Source: Thalassoroseus pseudoceratinae
Lineage (GTDB): Bacteria > Planctomycetota > Planctomycetia > Planctomycetales > Planctomycetaceae
NCBI RefSeq assembly: GCF_011634775.1
Contig: NZ_JAALXT010000001.1
Coordinates: forward strand, 372,001-436,000
Length of the DNA: 64,000 nucleotides
Reading direction: 5' to 3'
In this document: piece by piece, positions 26,037 through 35,333 of the stretch
How the letters are laid out: each line of letters starts with the position of its first letter
Position numbering within the stretch: position 1 is the first letter of the stretch
Translations under genes and position numbers: made by a program
The notes under the pieces: model-generated
What the model saw: only the letters and a program-made list of their open reading frames with translations
What the model was told of the DNA's origin: nothing
The model's database searches: none

Positions 26037-29000
26037 ATGGATACCGTTGCCGACTCCAACACTCCCCCCGTCGAAAATCCGCCCGAAGACCAACCCGATT
26101 CCCCAGTCGAAGACGCCCCAGCCGCCCCCGTCACGACTTCCGATGAGCAAGCATCCGACGCGGACGAGAAGCCCACGTCCACCACACCACGCACTTGGCA
26201 ACTGGCCGGCTCACCGCAGTACCGTCGCAATCGCCGCTGGCTGTTGTTGTGTTTGCTAGTATTGGTTGGCAGTCTTTCGGCGTTCGTTTGGACGATCGTC
26301 AGTCCGTTCAATCGGCCAAAGCACCAGTTTTTGCTCATCAGCACGAAGGCACTCCCGAGCCAACTCGCGGATGATCTGTTGACGCGGACAATCACCTCCC
26401 TTCGTCGGCCGCTTGACGATGTGTTCGCTTCGCTTCTTGGAGCAGAGCAGGACACGGTCGCAGTCCCCAGCGAACTGATCGCCCCCTCGTCAACAACGAA
26501 ATTGCTTCCGATGATCCGTTCGACGTTGGCATCGGCCAGGTTGTCGGCTCACGATCAGGTGATCTGCATGACCGAATTCCCCTTGGCTTGTCGCGAGGGG
26601 ATATTGTACTTCTGCGGACACGTAGACCCTTCAGATCCCGAGCAAGGACTCATCCATTTCCAGGACGTCTCGCAAGCGTTGGCGGAGTCCACCGCTGCTC
26701 GTGTGACGTTGCTTCTGGACGCGGAACAAGTCGTGATCGACGCGCGGGCTGGTCTGCTGGTCAACGAGTACGAATCAGTCCGCAGCCATATAGCGCAGGC
26801 GATTGCCGATTGTCCGAACCTGCAAGTTGTGCTGGCTCGTCCTCAAGACATCACCGAAAACACGGAACCATCGGCGGGGCTTTTCGAGATTGTCGCGGCG
26901 GGTTGGGGCGGGGCGGCCGACTCGGACGCTGACGAGGTTATTGATCTGCAAGAACTCCTGCGATACGCCAGCCGATTTCGAGACGTGGAAGTACTCGACA
27001 GTCGCGGGCTGATCCATGACGAAATGCCCGTTCAACCCGCGTTACCAACGATAGTGGCTAAACCAGCCGATGCGGACGACGATCAAGCCGGTTGGCAGAT
27101 TCCCATCCAGGACGCGAAACCGTTGGCGGACGGCTCCTCACCCGCTTTCACCGACTTGACGGCGACAGAACTTCTCGCGAAATGCTGGCGGTATCGTGAT
27201 GACTTGAAAACGTTTCGCCCCAGTGACTCGCTGCGTCGCCGACGTCTGAAGTCACAACTCGCCCCCGCGAGTTGGCGTTGTCTGGGTGATCGGCTGATCT
27301 CATTGGAGCGAGTGGCCGCTCAATCGCGTTCGCATGTTACCAAGTCCTTGAAGCCATGGTTGCTGAGTCGTTGTGAGGATCTATCGATTCTCGCAGGCGG
27401 CACAGGAGAGTTGTCATTCACTCCCCAATGGACGCAGCGATTCGCCTGCCCAATTGGTGATCAGTTGGCATGGGACGAAACCCCGTGGCCGTTGGCATTG
27501 GCAGAAACGGCGGCCGGTCTTTCCAGCGAGCAACCGACGGTCGAGACAGCGAATGCCCGCCAGTTGCTCGAGCAAATCTCTCAGGACGACACTGGCAAAA
27601 GTCTTACCGAGACAACAATTGACCCCAAACTCATCAAGCGGTTCGCCGAGTGTGAGTTTCTCAGCCGTTTAAAACAGAACCAGCATCTCACTGCTCATCC
27701 AATTCGACTCGCCATCAGAACGCATCTTCTCGCGGAACGCTTGGGCGCTTCGAGTGTGGCGGTCCATTGGTTAGCTGACGACATTCTCGCGATTGACCGA
27801 TTGTGCGTTCGAGCAGATCGTTTAATGCTGTCGCACTCTGGTCAAGATGATCCCCAGGGGGCCATCGAACTGTATCAAGAGTGTGAATCGCTTTTCCGTT
27901 CCCTCGCCATGCAAACGAAGAACCTCGTCACGGCTTACGAGACGTTGGATTCAAACCTCGCTCGAGTGCTCGACTATCGCAAGCTCATCAACGAAGCTCG
28001 TGTCCCGAACCCGTCGCTGACCGATGCGTTTCTGGATTACATCGATCACATCCAGCGTACAGCGGTGCTGCTTGCGTCGCAAGATGTGAAAGCGATCCCC
28101 GAGATCGGGCGTAGCCGTCGTGCGATCTTAGCCGCTGAGACGCGACTGCGGGGACTGCTTGGTTTGGATGAGGACCACGCGATCAACCCATATTTGCAAC
28201 CAGGTCAATTGCTGGCCGATCTCTATCCGACAGACACGCGACTTCAGAAGTGGCAGGCGTGGTTGACGGCTCATGAGGCGAATGAATCACGACTGATCGA
28301 GCCATTGCATGTGGCGACGCAGACTCAACAAGTCGATTTCCAGCCGGTTTCCTTGGCCACGTTGTTGGGGCGGACTCGTCGAGAAGTCGCGTTCGCCGGT
28401 CTGCTGCGGCCGATCTCGAAAATGGACGGGCAAGCCGACGAAGATTACCGTCAACTGCAAGACGCTTATAGCCGACTGGAGCAAGTCGCGACGACTTGGC
28501 AATCATCGAAGGATCGCTCCGCCATATCGAACCTCCGCAAGTGCGTGAATCAATTGACCGAACAGTTGGAAGCTCGTTCGGCTAGGATTCCCACGGTGTT
28601 GGCGACCGTCGCCCCGGACGGGGAAGCGGATGTCGCTCATCTATTGCCGTTGATGGACCCGCGGGAGAGCTTGCCCGAATCTGTCGAAGCGATGACGAAA
28701 CGACTTCGCAAATCCGACTGGGAAAGCATTCTTCGGTTTCAACTACGCCGACGTTTGTGCTTCGATGCGGACACCGCTCCCGCAGAACGCCAACGACTCC
28801 GGTGGGAACAACAAGAACTGGCGCAAACGCTGTTGCGTCTCGATTCTCAGATATCCATTCGGTTGAGCGAACCGTCTTTGAACGCATCGATCGAAATCGA
28901 CGATGACACCGACAGCGCGGGCGGTGGGATCACGTGGCGATTGCAACTTCACAATCGTTCGTCGACGGTGTTGCCGGTCTGGTTCTGGATGTCGCAGCTT

Positions 29001-31112
29001 CCGCAAGAGGTTCAATGTGCGCTCTCACCGGAGTTGGCCACGCAAACGATCGATCGCAGTTCCATCACGTTGTCATTTCCTCCCTACGCGACAACTCCCC
29101 CTGACATGACACCGAGTTTGATCCTCGATGCCGACGAGCGACGAGAAGTGATCGGTACGATCCGAATCACGCCCGGCTACGTCACGCCCGGCCAAATGGT
29201 GTTGCGATTGGTCACTCCGTCGAACGCCGTGAACTCGACCGACGGGCTTCCACGGGATGCGTTTCGAACGGATCGCCTGGAAATTCCCTGGTTCGCCGAA
29301 AGCACGGCATTGGCGTATTGGGCCGAATCGCCCAATGCAACCGTGAGCCAAAATCGATCGGTGCAGCACGTGGTTGGTTGGCCGAACCAATCCCAGCGAA
29401 GTATTTGCCGACTTTCCAATCCAACCCCGAATGATCGAACGGTCGAGGTCCGTTGTTTTCGACATCCCGGCGATGATGGGATCGCGATTCCAAATCACAA
29501 GCTGACACGATCGGCCGCTGATCAACTTCTATTGGCGGCCGAGTTCGCAGCCCCGCTATGTGTCATCCCGAAGATGACACTTCCGGCGGGCAATACCGAC
29601 ATTCCGTTGGTCTTCCCGACGACGAAATTTAAACAGCCCTGGGACATTTCTCAGGGACTGCTCGTGTTCATACGCGATTTGGCAACCGGAGAAGCGTCGT
29701 GCTTGTCGTGGCACGGTCGTCCGCGGAATCCTTTGGAGAGCGTTGCGACGATGGTCGACTACAACGCGAGTCGCCGTCAGATTTCCGCTCGCGTTCGTTG
29801 GACCGATTCGTTACCGATCCCCGCGAACGGAATTCCCGTGCGGATTTCATTGGCGACCCCGACCAACGGTGACGTTTTGTCCTACCGTTCCACGGTGCTG
29901 AAGCCGGATCACCGCGAACAAACGCTCGTGATTGATGCTCTTGACGATCGCTGGGAGAACTATCGCGTCACACTCGACATTGCGGGATGGCCTCGGATTC
30001 TCCACTACGATGTGGACGCGAATCGCAGCACCGTCGATCTACCGCCGGTAACTGGGCCGCCGACAATTCGGCTCCTGTCTCCCGCCAACGACACGGCTTT
30101 CACGTCCAAGAGCCCCGCATTGCCGGTTCGCATGCAAGTCGATGCTCCACGTGGTCGACACGAAGGGCAACCGTTGCGTTTGTCGATTGGACTGGACAAC
30201 GCCCAAAATCGTTGGCCGGAGAATCAGGTGTTGCATCTGCAAAGTGATCGTCAGATCCGTGCGATGTTGCACGGTGTTTCCGAGGATGGGCAATTGGATT
30301 GGGAGACCCGTGTCACGGATTTTGACTTCCTGATGCCAGTTGTTCCCACCGGTGAGGAGCGGGTCAATTTGGTTGCTGTCGTCAGTCGTGCCGGACAGCA
30401 GGCGAGGGCACTGGTTCCCCTGATGTTCGATGACAACGGGCCGAAAATTCGCCAAGTGGACGTTCTTTCTCCCGCCGAACTGCTTTTGGATTCAACGGTC
30501 TCGTTAAGTATCAACGCCGATGACGCCGGGCTTGCCGGCACCGAACATGTGGAAGTGGTCGTCGATGTCGAACGGAATGGGCAATTCCCGAAGGGTGTCA
30601 AACCGAAACTCGCATTACTTTCCGACCAAGGCCGATGGATTGTCCAAGTTCCGCTCAAGGGATTGCCAGCGGGTGTGGTGAATCTGCTGGTCCGCGGGAT
30701 TGACGCGGTGGGCAACATTGGTCCGACTTTCTCCAAACCACTCGAGATTCTCGATCCAACGACCGCCGAAATTCGCCGCGAAGCCCGTCTGCCGTCCGTG
30801 ACTGGTCGTGTGGTCTACTTGAATCGTCCCATTGCGAATGCGGACGTCAAAATGACACCCACGCCCGCCAAGACCAGTGACGACAGCACGGACGACCCTC
30901 GCAAGCCACTCTCGACGAAAACGAATGCCCAAGGTGCGTTCGACTTCCCCCATGTGCCACCGGGAACGTGGACGATCCATGTGAGCGGCTCGATCGGCGG
31001 GTTTCGCAGCGAACGCGATTGGCCCTTGGAAACCTCATTGGAGCCGGTTTCGCAACCGTTGACACTCGATCTAGGAAGTCCTTCCGACGCGGACGACACG
31101 ACATCGCCTTGA
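26037..31112 (+). CDS. Giant T6SS-associated membrane protein with caspase-like N-terminal domain and CarbopepD-type C-terminal domain
   Basis: 1691 residues, the last gene of the T6SS operon, 19 bases after the PAAR gene with AAAGG upstream. An acidic, Pro-rich tail ends in RRNRRW. One TM helix lies at 68-88, so most of the protein should be periplasmic. Residues 95-330 look caspase-like without a recognisable catalytic dyad (GWGGAADSDADEVIDLQELL matches the usual end of that fold). A long helical region resembles that of the 4606-9420 protein. Beta-rich segments follow, and a carboxypeptidase-regulatory-like beta-sandwich lies at about 1583-1660 (SVTGRVVYLNRPIANADV, then GAFDFPHVPPGTWTIHV). 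The product is not a standard T6SS component. Role inferred: structural envelope component. Confidence 0.75.
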   Translation: MDTVADSNTPPVENPPEDQPDSPVEDAPAAPVTTSDEQASDADEKPTSTTPRTWQLAGSPQYRRNRRWLLLCLLVLVGSLSAFVWTIVSPFNRPKHQFLLISTKALPSQLADDLLTRTITSLRRPLDDVFASLLGAEQDTVAVPSELIAPSSTTKLLPMIRSTLASARLSAHDQVICMTEFPLACREGILYFCGHVDPSDPEQGLIHFQDVSQALAESTAARVTLLLDAEQVVIDARAGLLVNEYESVRSHIAQAIADCPNLQVVLARPQDITENTEPSAGLFEIVAAGWGGAADSDADEVIDLQELLRYASRFRDVEVLDSRGLIHDEMPVQPALPTIVAKPADADDDQAGWQIPIQDAKPLADGSSPAFTDLTATELLAKCWRYRDDLKTFRPSDSLRRRRLKSQLAPASWRCLGDRLISLERVAAQSRSHVTKSLKPWLLSRCEDLSILAGGTGELSFTPQWTQRFACPIGDQLAWDETPWPLALAETAAGLSSEQPTVETANARQLLEQISQDDTGKSLTETTIDPKLIKRFAECEFLSRLKQNQHLTAHPIRLAIRTHLLAERLGASSVAVHWLADDILAIDRLCVRADRLMLSHSGQDDPQGAIELYQECESLFRSLAMQTKNLVTAYETLDSNLARVLDYRKLINEARVPNPSLTDAFLDYIDHIQRTAVLLASQDVKAIPEIGRSRRAILAAETRLRGLLGLDEDHAINPYLQPGQLLADLYPTDTRLQKWQAWLTAHEANESRLIEPLHVATQTQQVDFQPVSLATLLGRTRREVAFAGLLRPISKMDGQADEDYRQLQDAYSRLEQVATTWQSSKDRSAISNLRKCVNQLTEQLEARSARIPTVLATVAPDGEADVAHLLPLMDPRESLPESVEAMTKRLRKSDWESILRFQLRRRLCFDADTAPAERQRLRWEQQELAQTLLRLDSQISIRLSEPSLNASIEIDDDTDSAGGGITWRLQLHNRSSTVLPVWFWMSQLPQEVQCALSPELATQTIDRSSITLSFPPYATTPPDMTPSLILDADERREVIGTIRITPGYVTPGQMVLRLVTPSNAVNSTDGLPRDAFRTDRLEIPWFAESTALAYWAESPNATVSQNRSVQHVVGWPNQSQRSICRLSNPTPNDRTVEVRCFRHPGDDGIAIPNHKLTRSAADQLLLAAEFAAPLCVIPKMTLPAGNTDIPLVFPTTKFKQPWDISQGLLVFIRDLATGEASCLSWHGRPRNPLESVATMVDYNASRRQISARVRWTDSLPIPANGIPVRISLATPTNGDVLSYRSTVLKPDHREQTLVIDALDDRWENYRVTLDIAGWPRILHYDVDANRSTVDLPPVTGPPTIRLLSPANDTAFTSKSPALPVRMQVDAPRGRHEGQPLRLSIGLDNAQNRWPENQVLHLQSDRQIRAMLHGVSEDGQLDWETRVTDFDFLMPVVPTGEERVNLVAVVSRAGQQARALVPLMFDDNGPKIRQVDVLSPAELLLDSTVSLSINADDAGLAGTEHVEVVVDVERNGQFPKGVKPKLALLSDQGRWIVQVPLKGLPAGVVNLLVRGIDAVGNIGPTFSKPLEILDPTTAEIRREARLPSVTGRVVYLNRPIANADVKMTPTPAKTSDDSTDDPRKPLSTKTNAQGAFDFPHVPPGTWTIHVSGSIGGFRSERDWPLETSLEPVSQPLTLDLGSPSDADDTTSP

Positions 31113-31231
31113 TGGCACAAGGATTTCACTTGTCAGAAGTCTCGACACGATCCGACTTTGCGTGGCGACGGAATTGCGTTCATCCTTCTGGGGCGACTTT
31201 GCCGATAATTCCGATTAGGTAGAGGGCCATT

Positions 31232-32032
31232 GTGAGGATGAAGGACCATCCGTTGCGATTCGCGACCAATTCTTACCAGACAATCAAGCAGAGCAGCGGC
31301 GAAGCCATTCGTCGCGTGTCGCTCGGAATTTGTCTGGTGGCAAGTTGGTTGACGGCATCGGGGTGCGTGAGTCCGCATCCGCCTCCGAAGTTGCCGACAG
31401 CCCCAGTCTGCGAGCCTCGACCATTCACGATTTGGCAATTCTTGGGGCTTGAGAAATGTGTTCAACACATCGGTGACAAGACGGAACACGTAACCGCTTT
31501 GGCGGAACATCATATTCCGGGATTGAAGCCAGTCTCGCCGCTGAAATCGCTTGTCCATCCTGACTTGGCCCATTCTCCCAGCGATTCCGTGCGGCTGGCG
31601 AGTCAGGTCGCGAAGAAGAAAGCCCAGGTTCCACAAATCAAAGCGGCGTTGGCGAGCGTGGCCGAGTCCGGTTGTGCCTGTGACCCGGCTGCCGAACAAG
31701 CACTGCTCGCCGGGCTGGAGAACTGTTTCCCGGAAGTCCGTAAGGCCGCTGCGGAAGCCGTCCGTGATAGCGTGGAACACGGCGAGAACTTCTGCGACGC
31801 AAAAACTTGCTGTTCCCCCGCGATCCGTAAACGACTTCTCAAGATCGGTTGGGGACGACTGCCGAACGGTTGCCCCCTTGAACCGGTTGGGGAAGTGCGG
31901 TTGGCGGCTCGACAAGCGTACCGGGCCTGCGGTTGTCCGCTTCCAGATGCCTCCTCCCTGGCCCCCGCGATTCCGCCAATGTCTGCCGAACGTCCAACGC
32001 CGGAAATCATTCAGGAAGCGATGGCCGAATAA
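31232..32032 (+). CDS. Predicted lipoprotein with HEAT-like helical repeats
   Basis: 266 residues from GTG 31232 (AGAGGG five bases upstream); ATG 31238 is an alternative. A signal sequence at about 25-44 ends in LTASGC, a weak lipobox, so lipidation is plausible but not certain. The body has helical segments with HEAT character (LLAGLENCFPEVRKAAAEAV) and several Cys residues (SGCACDP, AKTCCSP, RACGCP). It lies 119 bases after the giant T6SS protein in the same direction and could be co-transcribed. An outer-membrane lipoprotein here invites comparison with TssJ, but I see no TssJ similarity. Function unknown. Confidence 0.6.
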   Translation: MRMKDHPLRFATNSYQTIKQSSGEAIRRVSLGICLVASWLTASGCVSPHPPPKLPTAPVCEPRPFTIWQFLGLEKCVQHIGDKTEHVTALAEHHIPGLKPVSPLKSLVHPDLAHSPSDSVRLASQVAKKKAQVPQIKAALASVAESGCACDPAAEQALLAGLENCFPEVRKAAAEAVRDSVEHGENFCDAKTCCSPAIRKRLLKIGWGRLPNGCPLEPVGEVRLAARQAYRACGCPLPDASSLAPAIPPMSAERPTPEIIQEAMAE

Positions 32033-32096
32033 TCGTTGCTGAACGCTTCCCGAACGTAACCAAGTCTTGAACTGCGACCGGTGTGCATTCCCAGGC

Positions 32097-33587
32097 TTAT
32101 AGCTCGGGTGGTGTCCACTGCGGAATTCCCCGCTCGCGGAGTTGGCGTTGATATCGAACCGCCTGCGGCTGTTGCTTGGCATACGGAGCGTCTTCGTTAA
32201 CCATCAACGGCACGGTTTTTTTCCACCAGGCGTCATATTCCTGACGAAGTTTGGCGACCACTTCTGGGTGTGCGTCGATTACGTTCGTCGACTCGTACGG
32301 GTCATTCGAGATGTCGTAGAGTTCCTTGTTGTTGACCAGACGCCATCGCTGCGTGCGGACGGCACAATCTTTCAACCGACTCTTATTCGGATCGGCGCCT
32401 TTCTCCCAACGCCCCTTGTGAACGAACAAATGACGATCCGCCCAGTCCGCATTGGGATCTTCCAGCAACGACATGAGTGAACGTCCATCGATCGGCTGAA
32501 TGCCGTTCGGGATTTCGGCATCGGCCAACTGGCAGAACGTCTTGTAAAGATCGATGTGAGCCGTCAACGCCGGAATGTCCACGCCTTCCTTGAGCTTTCC
32601 CTTCCATCGCCAAAACGCCGGCACATGAGTTCCACCTTCATAGGGCGAACCTTTCCCGGTTTTGAATCCTGCGGTGAATATGGTCGTCCGCTTGCCGTTC
32701 AATTGAGCTCGTCGCCCCGCCTGACCGTTGTCGGTCATGAAGATCACGAGTGTGTCGTCCCACAGTTTCCATTCGTCTAGCTTTTCCATCAGACGACCGA
32801 AGTTATCGTCGATGTTTTCGATCATCCCGTAACGTCCGGCGGTATTCTTATCCCAGCCCATATCGAGGAAGCGACGCTTATACCTTTCCGGAGCGATCAT
32901 CGGACCGTGCGGCGCGTTGGGGGCAATGTACGCGAAGAACGGTTTCTCATGATCGTGTTGTTGCTTGATCCAACCCAACGCCGCCTGGAAAAACACATCG
33001 GTGCAAAACCCTTTGGTCTGCACGATGGTGTCGTTGTGCAAAATCACATTATCGAAGTAAAGCCCTTCCTTCTCGCGGTTGGGTGGGAAGTCCGCACAGC
33101 TACTAGGATACGCCTGCCCGATTCCGCCGGCTCCATGAATGAAGGTCTCACTAAACCCGCGGTTGTACGGCTGATATTCGTCCTCATCCCCCAAATGCCA
33201 CTTCCCAAAAATGCCGGTCTCGTAACCAGCTTTCTGAAGAAGTTCGGGGAAAGTGGTTGTTGAAAGCGCCATCCGTTCGCGTTCTTTGATCGTGTGAGTC
33301 ACGCCGTTCCGGAATTCATGTCGGCCACTGAAAATCGCGGATCGCGTTGGTGCACAGGTGGGACTCACGTGGAAGTCGGTGAACCGCGTGGACATCGCGT
33401 GAAAACGATCGAGATGCGGCGTCCGTAGGACTTTGTTTCCCATGCAGGACAAGTCCCCCATCCCCTGATCATCCGTCATGACCAAAATGATATTCGGACG
33501 GCTGCCTTGGAGCGAATCCGCATAGGTCGAACTTCCACCAATCACAATACAGGCTAGAGCCCAGAACAAACCACGTTGGAGCGACAT
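32097..33587 (-). CDS. Secreted arylsulfatase family protein
   Basis: 496 residues from ATG 33587, with GAAAGG six bases upstream and a signal peptide ending near TYADS. Metal-binding DD in ILVMTDDQGMGD, the sulfatase motif CAPTR (Cys to be converted to formylglycine) and GIFGKWHLGD are all present. The metal site continues in FMTDNGQ. Such enzymes remove sulfate from polysaccharides or aryl sulfates in the periplasm or outside the cell; the substrate cannot be told from sequence. Divergent from a second sulfatase gene. Confidence 0.93.
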   Translation of the reverse strand: MSLQRGLFWALACIVIGGSSTYADSLQGSRPNIILVMTDDQGMGDLSCMGNKVLRTPHLDRFHAMSTRFTDFHVSPTCAPTRSAIFSGRHEFRNGVTHTIKERERMALSTTTFPELLQKAGYETGIFGKWHLGDEDEYQPYNRGFSETFIHGAGGIGQAYPSSCADFPPNREKEGLYFDNVILHNDTIVQTKGFCTDVFFQAALGWIKQQHDHEKPFFAYIAPNAPHGPMIAPERYKRRFLDMGWDKNTAGRYGMIENIDDNFGRLMEKLDEWKLWDDTLVIFMTDNGQAGRRAQLNGKRTTIFTAGFKTGKGSPYEGGTHVPAFWRWKGKLKEGVDIPALTAHIDLYKTFCQLADAEIPNGIQPIDGRSLMSLLEDPNADWADRHLFVHKGRWEKGADPNKSRLKDCAVRTQRWRLVNNKELYDISNDPYESTNVIDAHPEVVAKLRQEYDAWWKKTVPLMVNEDAPYAKQQPQAVRYQRQLRERGIPQWTPPEL

Positions 33588-33756
33588 CGTTGGCCTTTCG
33601 AGAAGAGAATTCCGAAGAATCTCAAGCATCACCCATTCCGATTGCGATGGCAAGCCTACCGAATTTAGCGGCGAAGTTGACCTACCGCAGTCAGACTTGG
33701 ATACTCAACAATCTCAGAAAACCCATTCAGAAAATCGCTCTTTCGGAAATCCCTTT

Positions 33757-35166
33757 ATGTCCCGCAAACAAGGCTTATGCCGCCCGAGATGGACGACCAA
33801 TTTCGTCGCGTTGACTGGCCTCGCGGTCATGGTCGTTGCATTGGGTCTCTTGCAGACAAGCACCAAAGCCGCAGAAAAACCGCAGTCGCCGAACGTCATC
33901 GTCATCCTGGCGGACGATCTCGGTTATGGGGATTTGAGTTGCTATGGTGCTCCGGATTTGCAATCCCCTAATTTGGACAAACTTGCCAGCGACGGACTGC
34001 GATTCACGAATTTCTACGCCAATTGTCCGGTGTGTTCACCGACACGGGCGGCGTTACTTTCCGGCAAATATCAAGACAGGGTCGGTGTTCCGGGGGTGAT
34101 CCGCACGCACGCAAACAACAGCTGGGGATGGTTGTCTCCCGAGTCCACGTTGTTACCGAAGGTTTTGAAGACGCAGGGGTATCACTCGGCCATCATCGGA
34201 AAATGGCATTTGGGGTTGGAGTCTCCGAATACACCAAACGAACGCGGATTCGATTGGTTTCACGGCTTTCTTGGTGACATGATGGACGACTACTACAAGC
34301 ACCGTCGTCACGACGTCAATTACATGCGACGGAATCAAGAGGTGATCGATCCAAAGGGTCACGCGACGGATTTGTTTACCGATTGGGCATGCGACTACCT
34401 GAAGTCTCGGGGCGACGAGTCTGAACCATTTTTCCTGTACCTGGCGTACAACGCGCCGCACACACCGATTCAACCGCCGGCGGAATGGGTCGAAAAAGTC
34501 CGTCAACGCGAAACGGGAATCTCGGAACGACGGGCCAAGTTAATCGCACTGATTGAACATATGGATGCCGGGATCGGCAAAGTGTTGACGTGCCTAGAGT
34601 CCACCGGCCAAGCCGACAACACGCTCGTGATTTTCAGTTCCGACAACGGCGGGCAAATCAACGTCGGAGCGAACAACGGACCGACACGGGCGGGGAAAGG
34701 AACCGTCTACGAGGGCGGCTTGAAAGTCCCCACGATCGCCAAATGGCCGGGCGTGATCGAACCGGGAACCGAAACACAATTCACCGCCATGAGCATGGAT
34801 ATCTTCACCACGATCGTCGATGCCACAACTGCGACGAAGCCCACCGATCTCGACGGACGAAGCTTCTTGCCCACGCTCAAGGGGAAGGCACAGGAGCCAT
34901 TGCGGCCGATCGCGTTCTTCCGTCGTCGTGAAGGCGGTCTGCAATACCAAGGCAAAACCATCGATGCCGTCCGACGCGGTCCATGGAAACTGCTTCAGAA
35001 CAGCCCGTTCGGCAAGCAAGAGTTATACAACCTCGACGATGATCCGCTCGAAGAGCGAAACTTGTTATCCGAAAACCCTCGCGTGTATCGAGAACTCGCC
35101 AACAAATTGCAAAATCAAGTTCGACTCTATGGAAAGATTCCCTGGCAAGCGCCGGAATCGGACTGA
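33757..35166 (+). CDS. Secreted sulfatase family protein
   Basis: 469 residues from ATG 33757, chosen because a signal peptide (TGLAVMVVALGLLQTSTKA) follows and GGAA lies upstream. Catalytic features: ILADDLGYGD (metal), CSPTR (formylglycine site), GKWHLG and FSSDNGG. A full-length family member. It shares a 169-base divergent promoter region with the other sulfatase; the two are related but clearly distinct, so they probably act on different sulfated glycans. Confidence 0.93.
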   Translation: MSRKQGLCRPRWTTNFVALTGLAVMVVALGLLQTSTKAAEKPQSPNVIVILADDLGYGDLSCYGAPDLQSPNLDKLASDGLRFTNFYANCPVCSPTRAALLSGKYQDRVGVPGVIRTHANNSWGWLSPESTLLPKVLKTQGYHSAIIGKWHLGLESPNTPNERGFDWFHGFLGDMMDDYYKHRRHDVNYMRRNQEVIDPKGHATDLFTDWACDYLKSRGDESEPFFLYLAYNAPHTPIQPPAEWVEKVRQRETGISERRAKLIALIEHMDAGIGKVLTCLESTGQADNTLVIFSSDNGGQINVGANNGPTRAGKGTVYEGGLKVPTIAKWPGVIEPGTETQFTAMSMDIFTTIVDATTATKPTDLDGRSFLPTLKGKAQEPLRPIAFFRRREGGLQYQGKTIDAVRRGPWKLLQNSPFGKQELYNLDDDPLEERNLLSENPRVYRELANKLQNQVRLYGKIPWQAPESD

Positions 35167-35333
35167 ACCACCACGCAATTTGATTTGAGTTCCAGTCTCG
35201 TGGGGAATCGACATGACAGCCCTCGGAAAGATGGTAAAGTGCACAACAGGGAAATTGTAGCAAGAACACTTCAACTGACTCAGCTCCCGGTGAGCGTTTT
35301 CAATGTTGAGTTTGGTTCGCTGGGAGTTTTTCG

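Noticed and set aside
31232-32032. TssJ candidate (lipoprotein after the T6SS operon)
   Set aside because: It has a possible lipobox but is helical and Cys-rich, unlike the TssJ beta-sandwich. Kept as an unknown lipoprotein only.
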